From contig JALHNJ010000006.1 in the NCBI GenBank assembly GCA_022843585.1, forward strand, positions 1 to 64,000: DNA of 64,000 nucleotides. The letters are read 5' to 3'. A program made the translations under genes and the position numbers. The DNA comes from Chitinophagaceae bacterium. GTDB lineage: Bacteria > Bacteroidota > Bacteroidia > Chitinophagales > Chitinophagaceae. The notes below the pieces were generated by a model that was not told the DNA's origin, searched no databases, and saw only the letters and a list, made by a program, of their open reading frames with translations. This document shows positions 42,243-50,251 of the stretch, one piece after another (the first letter of the stretch is position 1; each line of letters opens with the position of its first letter).

Positions 42243-42455
42243 ATGAAACAGAATATGGGAAATACTGACCGTATTGTCAGAATACTGGCAGCTATTGTAA
42301 TAGCAGTTCTTTACTTTACAAATACCATTACCGGTACGCTTGGTTATGTGCTATTGGGTGTTGCCAGTATTTTCTTACTAACAAGTCTTATAAGTTTCTG
42401 CCCTTTGTACTCCTTGTTGGGAATGAACACCTGCCAGGTAAAGAAAAAAGTATAA
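42243..42455 (+). CDS. DUF2892 small membrane protein
   Basis: A 70-residue inner-membrane protein (MKQNMGNTDRIVRILAAIVI, then GYVLLGVASIFLLTSLISFCPLYSLLG) with two helices. It fits the DUF2892/YgaP-like family that often accompanies rhodanese or stress genes. The cysteines in FCPLYSLLGMNTC are conserved in the family. It heads a plus-strand run of redox and membrane genes and is preceded by a strong Crp/Fnr-type promoter. Confidence 0.85.
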   Translation: MKQNMGNTDRIVRILAAIVIAVLYFTNTITGTLGYVLLGVASIFLLTSLISFCPLYSLLGMNTCQVKKKV

Positions 42456-42496
42456 TTTTTTTTTTAAGCTGAGAATCAGTATCAAATGGTAAGGCT

Positions 42497-42973
42497 ATGA
42501 AAGGGCTAGAAAATCCTTCTTATCTGTTTATGTTAATTGCTTTTAATGTGCTGGCATTGATTTTTTTGTTGGCAGCAGTTAAATGGCCACGAATAAGCAG
42601 GCTCTTGTTTTTCTTCTTATTCAGCTGGGCATGTTGGATGAATTGGACCACATCACAACGTTCGCCTGCTGATTACCTTCAATATGCTGATTTGAATTTA
42701 AGTAGCTGGTACAGGAATTTTATTAACGGTTGGTTTAGTAAGCACATTCCCTTGGTTGTTGGTTTTATTGCAACTTGTCAGGGACTGATAGCAATATCCA
42801 TGTTGTTAAAAGGCTGGATCTATAAAATTGGATGTTTAGGAGGAATTGTTTTCCTGTTGGCAATAGCACCATTTGGTGTTGGTTCCGGCTTCCCTTGCAC
42901 CATCACATTTGCAATAGCACTTGCCGTATTATTTAAAAAAGGCAAATCGTATTGGTGGAAAACAGGAAATTGA
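42497..42973 (+). CDS. Four-helix membrane protein of unknown function
   Basis: A 158-residue integral membrane protein with four hydrophobic segments (including YLFMLIAFNVLALIFLLAAV and HIPLVVGFIATCQGLIAISM) and a loop rich in aromatic residues (ADLNLSSWYRNFINGWFSKH). It resembles DoxX-type small membrane proteins in topology but lacks a signature I recognise. It sits between DUF2892 and flavodoxin genes, 41 and 29 bases away, so it is probably in their operon. Confidence 0.65.
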   Translation: MKGLENPSYLFMLIAFNVLALIFLLAAVKWPRISRLLFFFLFSWACWMNWTTSQRSPADYLQYADLNLSSWYRNFINGWFSKHIPLVVGFIATCQGLIAISMLLKGWIYKIGCLGGIVFLLAIAPFGVGSGFPCTITFAIALAVLFKKGKSYWWKTGN

Positions 42974-43002
42974 ATGGGCATTACCAGTCTAAATAATTAT
43001 AT

Positions 43003-43515
43003 ATGCAAGGTGTAATAATATATAAAGGAAAATACGGCGCTACCCAACAGTATTCAGAATGGCTGGGAGAGAAGTTGAATTTACCAGTTATACATGCAGC
43101 AAACATAAATGGGGAAGCGTTAAAAAAATATGACTTCCTTGTTATTGGAACCAGCGTTTATATTGGTAAGCTGCAAATGGAAAGTTGGCTCAGGAATAAT
43201 CTTTCTTTTATAAAGCAGAAGAAAATATTTTTTTTCCAGGTAGCAGCCACTCCAGTTGAGCAAAAGAAAAAAAGACAAGCCTATAATAGTGCAGGAATCC
43301 CCAAAGAATTACAACCAAATTGCGACTACTATTATTTACCTGGAAAAATGACAATGAAAGATCTTACCTGGAAGGATAAGTTTATGCTGAGAATGGGGGC
43401 TATGCTTGCCAAGAGTACTGAAGAAAAAAAGACCATGCTTACAGACTATGATAGTGTTGCTACAATACATATTAAAGAAATACTTGAAGCGGTAAGGAAT
43501 CATACAAAAAACTAA
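43003..43515 (+). CDS. Flavodoxin-domain protein (HemG-like)
   Basis: A 170-residue soluble protein with a flavodoxin fold start (GVIIYKGKYGATQQYSEWLG), in which the phosphate loop follows the first strand, and FLVIGTSVYIGKLQMESWLRNN. This layout is that of menaquinone-dependent protoporphyrinogen oxidase (HemG) and related flavodoxins. Whether it acts in haem synthesis or as an anaerobic electron carrier is not evident, but the location beside haem-copper oxidase genes is suggestive. Confidence 0.8.
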   Translation: MQGVIIYKGKYGATQQYSEWLGEKLNLPVIHAANINGEALKKYDFLVIGTSVYIGKLQMESWLRNNLSFIKQKKIFFFQVAATPVEQKKKRQAYNSAGIPKELQPNCDYYYLPGKMTMKDLTWKDKFMLRMGAMLAKSTEEKKTMLTDYDSVATIHIKEILEAVRNHTKN

Positions 43516-43633
43516 GCCATCGCTGTTTATTAGATGTATTCCTTAATTTACTACGGCATATTGTCGTTCAGAGAATATCTTTTCACTTTCCCTACTATTT
43601 GCTATTTTGGATAAGAATAAACCCATCACCCGT

Positions 43634-44863
43634 ATGCTGGATCAGGTACACATGACATCATTGTTTGAAAATGCAACAGAAGGAATCATTCTCACAAACG
43701 GACAAGGAAATATTGTTATGGCCAATCCTGCTGTAGAGAAGATGTTTGGCTATAATAGCGAAGAACTGATAGGCAATCCAATAGAAATATTAATACCTGA
43801 CAAATTCCGGCCGCATCATCACCAACTAAGAGAAGGATTTTATAACAAACCATCAAACAGATCAATGGGGCATGGCCGGGATTTACATGGAAGAAAAAGA
43901 GATGGCTCCGAGTTGCCGGTCGAAGTTAGTTTGAGTCATTATAAACGGGACGATGAATTGTTTGTGATCGCTTTTATTGTGAATATTACCCAGCGAAAAG
44001 AAATTGAAATAAGTATGCTCAAACAGAAAGCAGAGTTAGAAAAGATCACCGACAAGATTCGCCAGCTAAATGCAGATCTTGAAATAAAAGTAGAAGAACG
44101 TACCTTGATCTTACGGGAGGCACTGCAAAAACTGGAACAGTCACAACAAGAACTTAGCGAAGCGTTGGATAAAGAAAGACAATTGAATGAGATCAAAAGC
44201 AGGTTTGTCTCAATGGCATCCCATGAGTTTCGTACGCCCCTTACTACAGTGCTTTCCTCGGCAAGTCTTTTGTCTAAATATACAGCTGCCGAAGAACAGG
44301 AAAAAAGAGATAAGCATATACAGCGGATAAAAAATTCTGTCAACAACCTGAATGATATACTGGAAGATTTCCTTTCACTAGGAAAACTAAATGAAGGAAG
44401 AGTGGACAAAAAATTGGAAGAGGTGAATGTGAAAGATATACTAACGGAAACAGTGGATGAAATGAAAAACCAGTTAAAGAGCAATCAACATTTTGTAGTG
44501 AACTGCAATGAGAATTGCCATTCTATAACGGATAAAAAGCTTCTTCGAAATATATTGATCAACCTGATTAGTAATGCTATTAAATTTTCGGAAGAAGGGA
44601 AAAATATTACGATAGATGCCAAAACTGCAAATAACAGGATTGTGATGGCGGTTTCCGATGAAGGAATTGGAATCGGTAAGGATGATCAAGAGCACCTGTT
44701 TACCAGTTTTTTCAGAGCTTCCAATGCTGTGAATATACAGGGAACCGGTTTAGGTTTGCACATTGTAAAACGTTATATAGATTTGTTGGGCGGTGAGCTA
44801 AAATTGGAAAGTGAACTAAATAAAGGAACAACCATTACTTTTAGTATTCCAATAAATGAATAG
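43634..44863 (+). CDS. PAS sensor histidine kinase, FixL-like
   Basis: A soluble hybrid-free kinase with one PAS domain (FENATEGIILTNGQGNIV to FVIAFIVNITQRKE), a coiled-coil linker, the phosphoacceptor segment MASHEFRTPLTTVLSS, and ATP-binding N and G boxes (NLISNAIKFSEEGKN, DEGIGIG, GTGLGLHIVK). The PAS stretch IPDKFRPHHHQLREGF has a histidine in the R-x-x-H position of the FixL haem ligand, and GHGRDLHGRKRDGS matches the FixL pattern, although many non-haem PAS domains look similar. ATG 43634 is chosen over an in-frame TTG at 43607. It overlaps the receiver-Crp gene and is its likely partner. Confidence 0.88.
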   Translation: MLDQVHMTSLFENATEGIILTNGQGNIVMANPAVEKMFGYNSEELIGNPIEILIPDKFRPHHHQLREGFYNKPSNRSMGHGRDLHGRKRDGSELPVEVSLSHYKRDDELFVIAFIVNITQRKEIEISMLKQKAELEKITDKIRQLNADLEIKVEERTLILREALQKLEQSQQELSEALDKERQLNEIKSRFVSMASHEFRTPLTTVLSSASLLSKYTAAEEQEKRDKHIQRIKNSVNNLNDILEDFLSLGKLNEGRVDKKLEEVNVKDILTETVDEMKNQLKSNQHFVVNCNENCHSITDKKLLRNILINLISNAIKFSEEGKNITIDAKTANNRIVMAVSDEGIGIGKDDQEHLFTSFFRASNAVNIQGTGLGLHIVKRYIDLLGGELKLESELNKGTTITFSIPINE

Positions 44864-45923
44864 TATTATGAAATCAGTTTTAGTTATTGATGATAACCAG
44901 GATATTCGGGAAAACACCGCCGAAATTTTAGAATTAGCAGGCTATAAAACATTTACCGCCGAGAATGGGAAAAAAGGAGTGGAAGCTGCACAGCGGGAAA
45001 AACCTGATGTAATTGTTTGCGATATTATGATGCCTGAACTGGACGGCTACGGCGTACTTCATCTTTTGCGTAAGAATACAGAAACACAACATATCCCATT
45101 TGTTTTTCTTACGGCTAAAACTGAACGAAGTGATTTTCGCAAAGGAATGGAAATGGGTGCCGACGATTATATTACTAAACCCTTTGAAGATATTGAGCTT
45201 TTGAACGCCATCGAGATCCGGCTTAAGAAGGCTGAAGTGTTGAATAATAAATATGCACCTTCTAAGCAAGGTATCAACCAATTTATTAAAGATGTAAAGA
45301 ATGCAGGTCTGGTAAGTCAGCTATCCGAACAATATAATACAGACAATTATGCAAAAAAACAAGTGCTTTACCAAGAGGGCAAGCGACCAAGAGTCTTGTT
45401 TTATTTAGTAAAAGGAAAAGTAAAGGCCGTTAAATCGCATGAAGATGGGAAAGAATATATTACGGATCTGTTTACTGATGGAGATTTTATAGGGTATACT
45501 GCTTTGATTGAAGATAAAAACTATGACGATTCTGCTATAATACTGGAGGAAGCAGAAATCTTACAGTTGCCACGGGAAGATTTTATGCAAATGATCTATG
45601 GCAATATGGACGTAGCAGCTAAGTTTATTCAAATTATTACCCAAAACGTAAAAGAGAAAGAAGACAGGTTACTAAGTCTTGCTTATAGTTCGCTTCGCAA
45701 AAGGGTGGCTAAGGCACTTGTTGACATACAATCAAAATTTAATGCGGAGAGTCCCGATAAACCTATTGAAATTTCAAGGGAAGATTTTGCACATTATGTT
45801 GGCACAGCGACCGAATCCTTAATACGGACACTCAGTGATTTTAAGGCTGAGAAATTAATAGAAATAAAAGAAGGAAAAATTTCTATTGTTAACCTGGAAA
45901 AATTAAAAAATCTTCTTTACTAA
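44856..45923 (+). CDS. Response regulator with receiver fused to a Crp/Fnr-type effector
   Basis: A 355-residue fusion. Residues 1-125 are a receiver domain (VLVIDDNQDIRENT, phosphoacceptor in VIVCDIMMPELDGYG, FLTAKTERSDF, YITKPF). About 150-270 is a cyclic-nucleotide-binding-type barrel (VLFYLVKGKVKAVKSHEDG). The C-terminus is a Crp winged helix, SREDFAHYVGTATESLIRTL. Against Crp, whose recognition helix has R180-E181-x3-R185, this has T-E-x3-R: the Glu and Arg that read the TGA core are kept and R180 is replaced. It overlaps the kinase gene by eight bases. It is the probable regulator of the TGA-N6-TCA sites in the window. Confidence 0.9.
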   Translation: MNSIMKSVLVIDDNQDIRENTAEILELAGYKTFTAENGKKGVEAAQREKPDVIVCDIMMPELDGYGVLHLLRKNTETQHIPFVFLTAKTERSDFRKGMEMGADDYITKPFEDIELLNAIEIRLKKAEVLNNKYAPSKQGINQFIKDVKNAGLVSQLSEQYNTDNYAKKQVLYQEGKRPRVLFYLVKGKVKAVKSHEDGKEYITDLFTDGDFIGYTALIEDKNYDDSAIILEEAEILQLPREDFMQMIYGNMDVAAKFIQIITQNVKEKEDRLLSLAYSSLRKRVAKALVDIQSKFNAESPDKPIEISREDFAHYVGTATESLIRTLSDFKAEKLIEIKEGKISIVNLEKLKNLLY

Positions 45924-46048
45924 AAGTGATACCTGTGTTTTGATAAGATGCCTTCTAAAGGCCGGCTATCCTTTACACTTCTTTTTAGTACTCCGAAGTT
46001 AGCTAAAATTTTAGCCCGTTTTTCATAGTTCAATACTCACACTAAATA

Positions 46049-46489
46049 TTAATGGTCAGCATCCCGGTTTAAATCATAATCGTCAACAAAATTGCTCCCA
46101 CCTTTGTCGGTAGACAATTCTCTGCCATGGTTGTTTTGCTGCAGTAAAGTCCAGTTGTCTGTCATGGTTGTTTCTAACCAAAGATTACCCGATTTACGGA
46201 ATACCTGCACGGCTAGTTTGAACTTATCCTTAAATAATTTTTCGAGATCACTAACTTTCATGTCCTCAGAAACTTCCACGGCTGCTTCCGGTATTGACAA
46301 TTTACTATCCCCAATTTTTCTATTCGCTGGAATTATTTGGTTCACAGAAAAATCAGATCGGGAAAAAGACCGGTTATTAAAAAACTCCAACTTTAGAAAA
46401 GGAAATGCACTATTGAATTCCTTTTGAATATCACTGATAAGGCGGTTAGACGAAATATGTAAGTGCATAGAATTAATGTTAATAGACAT
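46049..46489 (-). CDS. Hypothetical protein coupled to hsp20
   Basis: A 146-residue soluble protein (MSININSMHLHISSNRLISD onward) with a central AAVEVSEDMKVSDLEKLFKDKF. It ends in acidic residues. I do not recognise it. Its start overlaps the end of the hsp20 gene by 11 bases, so it is cotranscribed with the heat shock protein under the same Crp/Fnr-type promoter. Confidence 0.6.
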   Translation of the reverse strand: MSININSMHLHISSNRLISDIQKEFNSAFPFLKLEFFNNRSFSRSDFSVNQIIPANRKIGDSKLSIPEAAVEVSEDMKVSDLEKLFKDKFKLAVQVFRKSGNLWLETTMTDNWTLLQQNNHGRELSTDKGGSNFVDDYDLNRDADH

Positions 46490-46910
46490 ATACAGTTACC
46501 TTTTCCTTGTTTTCACTGGTATTACCACGGGGAATACGAATAATTAATTCTCCGTTGCTATAGTTAGCATGTGCAAGCACCACATCTGCATCTTCCGGCA
46601 AAGCAAATGCCCTCGTCCACTCAGTATAATTATATTCGCAACGGTCGCTTACACTACTGGCTTCTGTATTTTTTTCGGATTTTGCCGAAATAGAAATTAC
46701 AGATTGCTCTATTTCGATATTAAAATCTTCCCGGTGCATTCCCGGAGAAGCAATTTCCAAAAGATATTCTGTTGCTGTTTCTATTATATTAACAGCAGGA
46801 ATAGAAAGAGCTTCAGATGCACTAGTACTGCTATCATCCTCCTGCTTAAAGGGTAGAACTGGAGTTATCCCTTTTTTGATTTCTTTGTTTGTTGCTGATC
46901 CTGGATACAT
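46479..46910 (-). CDS. Small heat shock protein (Hsp20/alpha-crystallin)
   Basis: A 143-residue protein with the alpha-crystallin domain in its middle: ATEYLLEIASPGMHREDFNI, SVISISAKSEKN and YNYTEWTRAFALPEDADVV, followed by YSNGELIIRIPRGN. These chaperones hold unfolded proteins. The size is standard and the start ATG at 46910 is the only plausible one. It is divergent from the hemerythrin gene and linked to it by paired Crp/Fnr-type sites. Confidence 0.93.
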   Translation of the reverse strand: MYPGSATNKEIKKGITPVLPFKQEDDSSTSASEALSIPAVNIIETATEYLLEIASPGMHREDFNIEIEQSVISISAKSEKNTEASSVSDRCEYNYTEWTRAFALPEDADVVLAHANYSNGELIIRIPRGNTSENKEKVTVYVY

Positions 46911-46928
46911 AATGATAATTTTATTTTA

Positions 46929-46994
46929 CGAAAATAAAGCTGTGTTTACGCCTCAGGAATGATGTGCCGCAGAAGTTATTATGATTAATATCAG
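46929..46994 (-). promoter_or_regulatory. Crp/Fnr-type site and -7 box of hsp20
   Basis: ATGA-N6-TCAG occupies 46981-46994 (centre 46987.5). The minus-strand -7 box TATTTTCG (7 of 8) begins at 46936, 51.5 bases away, the same distance as at ccoS and ccoI. Predicted leader is about 14 bases. Confidence 0.55.
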
Positions 46995-47004
46995 TTGGGG
47001 AGAA

Positions 47005-47070
47005 GTGAGGAAAATCAGTTGGTAGAATGCTGGTTGTCATAATCAGGGGGCGTTAACAGGCGTAGTTTTA
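47005..47070 (+). promoter_or_regulatory. Crp/Fnr-type site and -7 box of the hemerythrin gene
   Basis: GTGA-N6-TCAG occupies 47005-47018 (centre 47011.5). The -7 box TAGTTTTA (7 of 8) begins at 47063, 51.5 bases away. The ATG lies only five bases after the box, so the transcript would be nearly leaderless. Confidence 0.55.
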
Positions 47071-47074
47071 GAAT

Positions 47075-47569
47075 ATGGAAGAAATAAAACCTCTAAAGAG
47101 AAGCTTGCAATTGCAACCACTAAGCCGGGAGCATCATGACGGTTTGTTATTTGTATGGAAAATAAGACAGGGACTTAATAACAAGACAGATTCTTATAAG
47201 CTCCGCCAATTTGTAGGCTGGTTTTGGGAAAACCATATGCGACCCCATTTTTTCCAGGAGGAAAAAATTTTGATGCCGTATTTGCCTGATTTACATCCGC
47301 TGGCTGGTAAGCTAAAATCTGATCATAATGAAATCAGAGAACTGGTTATCTCCATCGACAGAGAAGTTGACCGATACGATTTAAAGGATTTGGCCAACTT
47401 GGTTGAAGCTCATATTCGGTGGGAAGAAAGAGAATTTTTTCAATTCCTGGAATCAACTCTTTCTTTAAAGGATTTGGAGGATGTTTCTGAGCAAATAAAT
47501 AATCACCCTGTTATTTGCGAGGTAGACTGGACGGATGAGTTTTGGGTACAAGCTGGCAATGTTAAATAA
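47075..47569 (+). CDS. Hemerythrin-domain protein
   Basis: A 164-residue soluble helical protein with a hemerythrin-like domain: LSREHHDGLLFVWKIRQGL, ENHMRPHFFQEEKILMPYL, LKSDHNEIREL and VEAHIRWEEREFFQFLE give the His/Glu iron ligands. Such proteins bind oxygen, nitric oxide or iron. It is the third hemerythrin-type protein in the window and shares a regulatory region with hsp20. Confidence 0.9.
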   Translation: MEEIKPLKRSLQLQPLSREHHDGLLFVWKIRQGLNNKTDSYKLRQFVGWFWENHMRPHFFQEEKILMPYLPDLHPLAGKLKSDHNEIRELVISIDREVDRYDLKDLANLVEAHIRWEEREFFQFLESTLSLKDLEDVSEQINNHPVICEVDWTDEFWVQAGNVK

Positions 47570-47667
47570 GTTGTGAGGCCCAATAAAATCAATCGTTTAT
47601 CTCAGGTAGTTTTACAGAAAATATTTCATATCCAATAGTTAGCTAATGAAAGATTATTCCGATCTTC

Positions 47668-47705
47668 AAAAAGAGAAGCTCCGAATAATCAGAGCTTCTC
47701 TTTTT
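47668..47705. terminator. Bidirectional terminator between hemerythrin and astacin genes
   Basis: AAAAAGAGAAGCTC (47668-47681) pairs perfectly with GAGCTTCTCTTTTT (47692-47705) around a ten-base loop. T-runs on either strand serve the convergent genes. Confidence 0.8.
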
Positions 47706-47725
47706 GCAATAGCTATTTAATTTAT

Positions 47726-49027
47726 TTAATGCGTTATGCTCAGCGGATTCGTAGTTGAAAAGTACATCAACTTATCCATTTGTTTATTCGCCACATCATC
47801 GAGGTAAACAGCAAAAACAACCATTACTTTCTTTCCATTTACATCAGGAATCTGATCAAATGGAATAAAAATTTCAAGATTTTTCTTAGTTCCTTTATTA
47901 TAGCTCACTTTTGAGTTTGGCAATAAATTCATTTTAAGATAACCTGCTGCTGTCCCACCCCAATTGTAATAGGTATTATTTGTTCTGATATAATATCCGT
48001 CTTCATCAGCCAACCGGGCTACAAAATATACTTCTCCAAGTTTAGAATTTGTCTTCAAATCAAAAGTTGGTTGAATAACTATGCCATTGCGGGTTGTGCT
48101 TGTCACCACATTTAACTTACCAAAGTTTGAAATATCCACTTTAGGTACAACATGCACAGAGGTTTTTAAATTTTTGGGATATAATGCTGCAATAATAGCT
48201 TTATCTCCTGCAGAAAGTTCAAAGTTGTTTTTTACTGAATAACCATCTGTTGTTTCCCATGGCTGAATTGAATAATGCATGATCGACTTTGGATCGTAAG
48301 TGGTGCCATTGGTATAAAACTGATTGGATACTTCGAATACATTAAAATCAACTTTTGCTTTATCCCAGCCCTGGGTTTCTTTATAATATTTATAAACAGA
48401 ATCTGTTTTTTTCCAATTAACAGCTCCGGGGTAGCTCTGCTCATGTAACAGACCTAAGGCATGTCCAACCTCATGCATAACTACCCTGCGTAGTTCAGCA
48501 TTATTCCATCTGTTAGGATCAGCTTTCATTTCAGCCATTAGCTGATTAAGATTGTATGGAGGCTGAATTCCCTTTCTTTTAAGACTAGCGATATAGTAGT
48601 CAGCATCGGCAAAATACAAGGTATCAAAATTCATTGTTTGTGTGGTTTGCGATCTGAATTTAGCTTCAGTTCCCACTGCTGAGTTGTGGCCTAAGCCTTT
48701 TCCAAGCTTAATTCGAATATCTGTGTTCTTGGTAGTATCAGGCACAAACTTAAACGTAATGTTTGCATATTTCTGCCACTCCTTTGCGTTTTGCATTACC
48801 TTATCCCGAAGAACCTTACTTCCACCGGGCATAAATTTAACCAGGAGCACTTTCCCATTCTCCCAGGTATGATAATTATCCGACACGCCTCTTGGCTTTG
48901 TTGTATCTACTTCTGCAAACATGGCTTCACCAAGCATTGTAGTACAGTTGGGCTTTGGAAAATGTTGTGCCTGCACATTACTGCCTACATAAAACAAACC
49001 GATTGCTAAAATCATTAACTTTTTCAT
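47726..49027 (-). CDS. Secreted astacin-like (M12A) zinc metalloprotease
   Basis: A 433-residue secreted protein with signal peptide MKKLMILAIGLFYVGSNVQA. The zinc site VVMHEVGHALGLLHEQSYP matches HExxHxxGxxHE of astacins, and KSIMHYSIQPW gives the Met-turn. The C-terminal half is beta-rich and probably substrate-binding or a carbohydrate- or matrix-associated domain. It stands alone between convergent neighbours and may serve extracellular protein turnover. Confidence 0.88.
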   Translation of the reverse strand: MKKLMILAIGLFYVGSNVQAQHFPKPNCTTMLGEAMFAEVDTTKPRGVSDNYHTWENGKVLLVKFMPGGSKVLRDKVMQNAKEWQKYANITFKFVPDTTKNTDIRIKLGKGLGHNSAVGTEAKFRSQTTQTMNFDTLYFADADYYIASLKRKGIQPPYNLNQLMAEMKADPNRWNNAELRRVVMHEVGHALGLLHEQSYPGAVNWKKTDSVYKYYKETQGWDKAKVDFNVFEVSNQFYTNGTTYDPKSIMHYSIQPWETTDGYSVKNNFELSAGDKAIIAALYPKNLKTSVHVVPKVDISNFGKLNVVTSTTRNGIVIQPTFDLKTNSKLGEVYFVARLADEDGYYIRTNNTYYNWGGTAAGYLKMNLLPNSKVSYNKGTKKNLEIFIPFDQIPDVNGKKVMVVFAVYLDDVANKQMDKLMYFSTTNPLSITH

Positions 49028-49198
49028 ATTGTTCCTTTTAAATTATGCCCGAATATAATGCGCTTTCTTTACTTGGCTAATACCCGGCATACGGTATATG
49101 TAATTTTTTTGTAATTATTACTGCCAACAGAGGGATAATGCAGCTAAAGCGTTGCAATTATTATGAAGAGATTTTTAATTGCTTGCTGAAAATTACTA

Positions 49199-50251
49199 TT
49201 AACGGGTAAAGTCTTTCCAGAATGGCTCTTTTTCAACAAAGCGATCCAGTAATGTGGTCTGATTGGCTGCCCTTACCAAGTTGTGCCCGGGGTAATCTGC
49301 CCTGTAATATTTATCATTATTTAAATAATCTGTCAAAAAGCGAATGGCCTGCATATAAATCATAAACTTACCTGCATAAAAGAAATATTTTTTTTCGCTG
49401 GGGGTTAATTCCTCCTTCATCTCATCAAAATAGCCCTGTACAATTGATTTATAAAATTCTGCTCTCACTTCTATCTTGCTGCAATCCTTTTCATCTTCTG
49501 TAACAGGACATAAATAAGTACGCATCATATCCCCTACATCACTAATAAAATAACCAGCCATTACTGTATCAAGATCAATCACACATAAACCTTTTTCTTC
49601 TGCATTAAATAATACATTGCTGATTTTGGTATCATGATGCGTTACTCTCAATTTAAATTCTGGGTTCGTTTTTATATTCTCAAATTCAATTACAATACCT
49701 GTATGTTTTTTAAGGGCTTTTAATAGGCTTTCGGCCTCAAAAATTCGTTCCCTATTTCCATTTTTTTGTGCATTTAAAAAATCCTGATATCTCAGTGTCA
49801 AATCATGAAAAGAAGGAATGGTGGTTCTTAAACGACTCACGTCAAAATCTCCAAGCAGCCGTGTAAATCTTCCAAACTGTTTGGCAGCTTCGTATGCCTG
49901 TTCCGGAGATTTCACCACATTTTTGGAGTGTGATAATGTTACAAAAGGAAAAAGCCGAAAATAACCCTCCCCTTCCCTGTACATCATTTCTTCGCCATTT
50001 TTTGTAACAACCGGAGCAACAAATTTATAGTCTGGATGAAATTGTTGCAGATATTTTGTAATTAAACTAATATTAGTGGCAATATCAACTGGCTGTTTAA
50101 AGACAGCACTATTAATCCGTTGAAGAATATAATCCCTTTCGGGTGTTATTACCTTCCAGGTATTATTAATTAGCCCGGTACCAAATGCTTCCACCTGGAA
50201 TGAATTACCTGATAACCCATATTCAAATAAAACAGAGGACAGCATATACAA
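49199..50251 (-). CDS. Aminoglycoside-phosphotransferase-fold kinase, N-acetylhexosamine kinase-like
   Basis: A 350-residue kinase of the APH fold: the catalytic loop reads LRVTHHDTKISNVLF and the metal-binding segment CVIDLDTVMAGYFISDVGDMM. These are close to N-acetylhexosamine 1-kinase (NahK), which phosphorylates GlcNAc/GalNAc at C1. It directly follows a GH109-like gene (one base between them), whose reaction would supply free GalNAc, so a GalNAc salvage role is a reasonable inference. Other APH-fold sugar kinases are possible. Confidence 0.75.
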   Translation of the reverse strand: MYMLSSVLFEYGLSGNSFQVEAFGTGLINNTWKVITPERDYILQRINSAVFKQPVDIATNISLITKYLQQFHPDYKFVAPVVTKNGEEMMYREGEGYFRLFPFVTLSHSKNVVKSPEQAYEAAKQFGRFTRLLGDFDVSRLRTTIPSFHDLTLRYQDFLNAQKNGNRERIFEAESLLKALKKHTGIVIEFENIKTNPEFKLRVTHHDTKISNVLFNAEEKGLCVIDLDTVMAGYFISDVGDMMRTYLCPVTEDEKDCSKIEVRAEFYKSIVQGYFDEMKEELTPSEKKYFFYAGKFMIYMQAIRFLTDYLNNDKYYRADYPGHNLVRAANQTTLLDRFVEKEPFWKDFTR

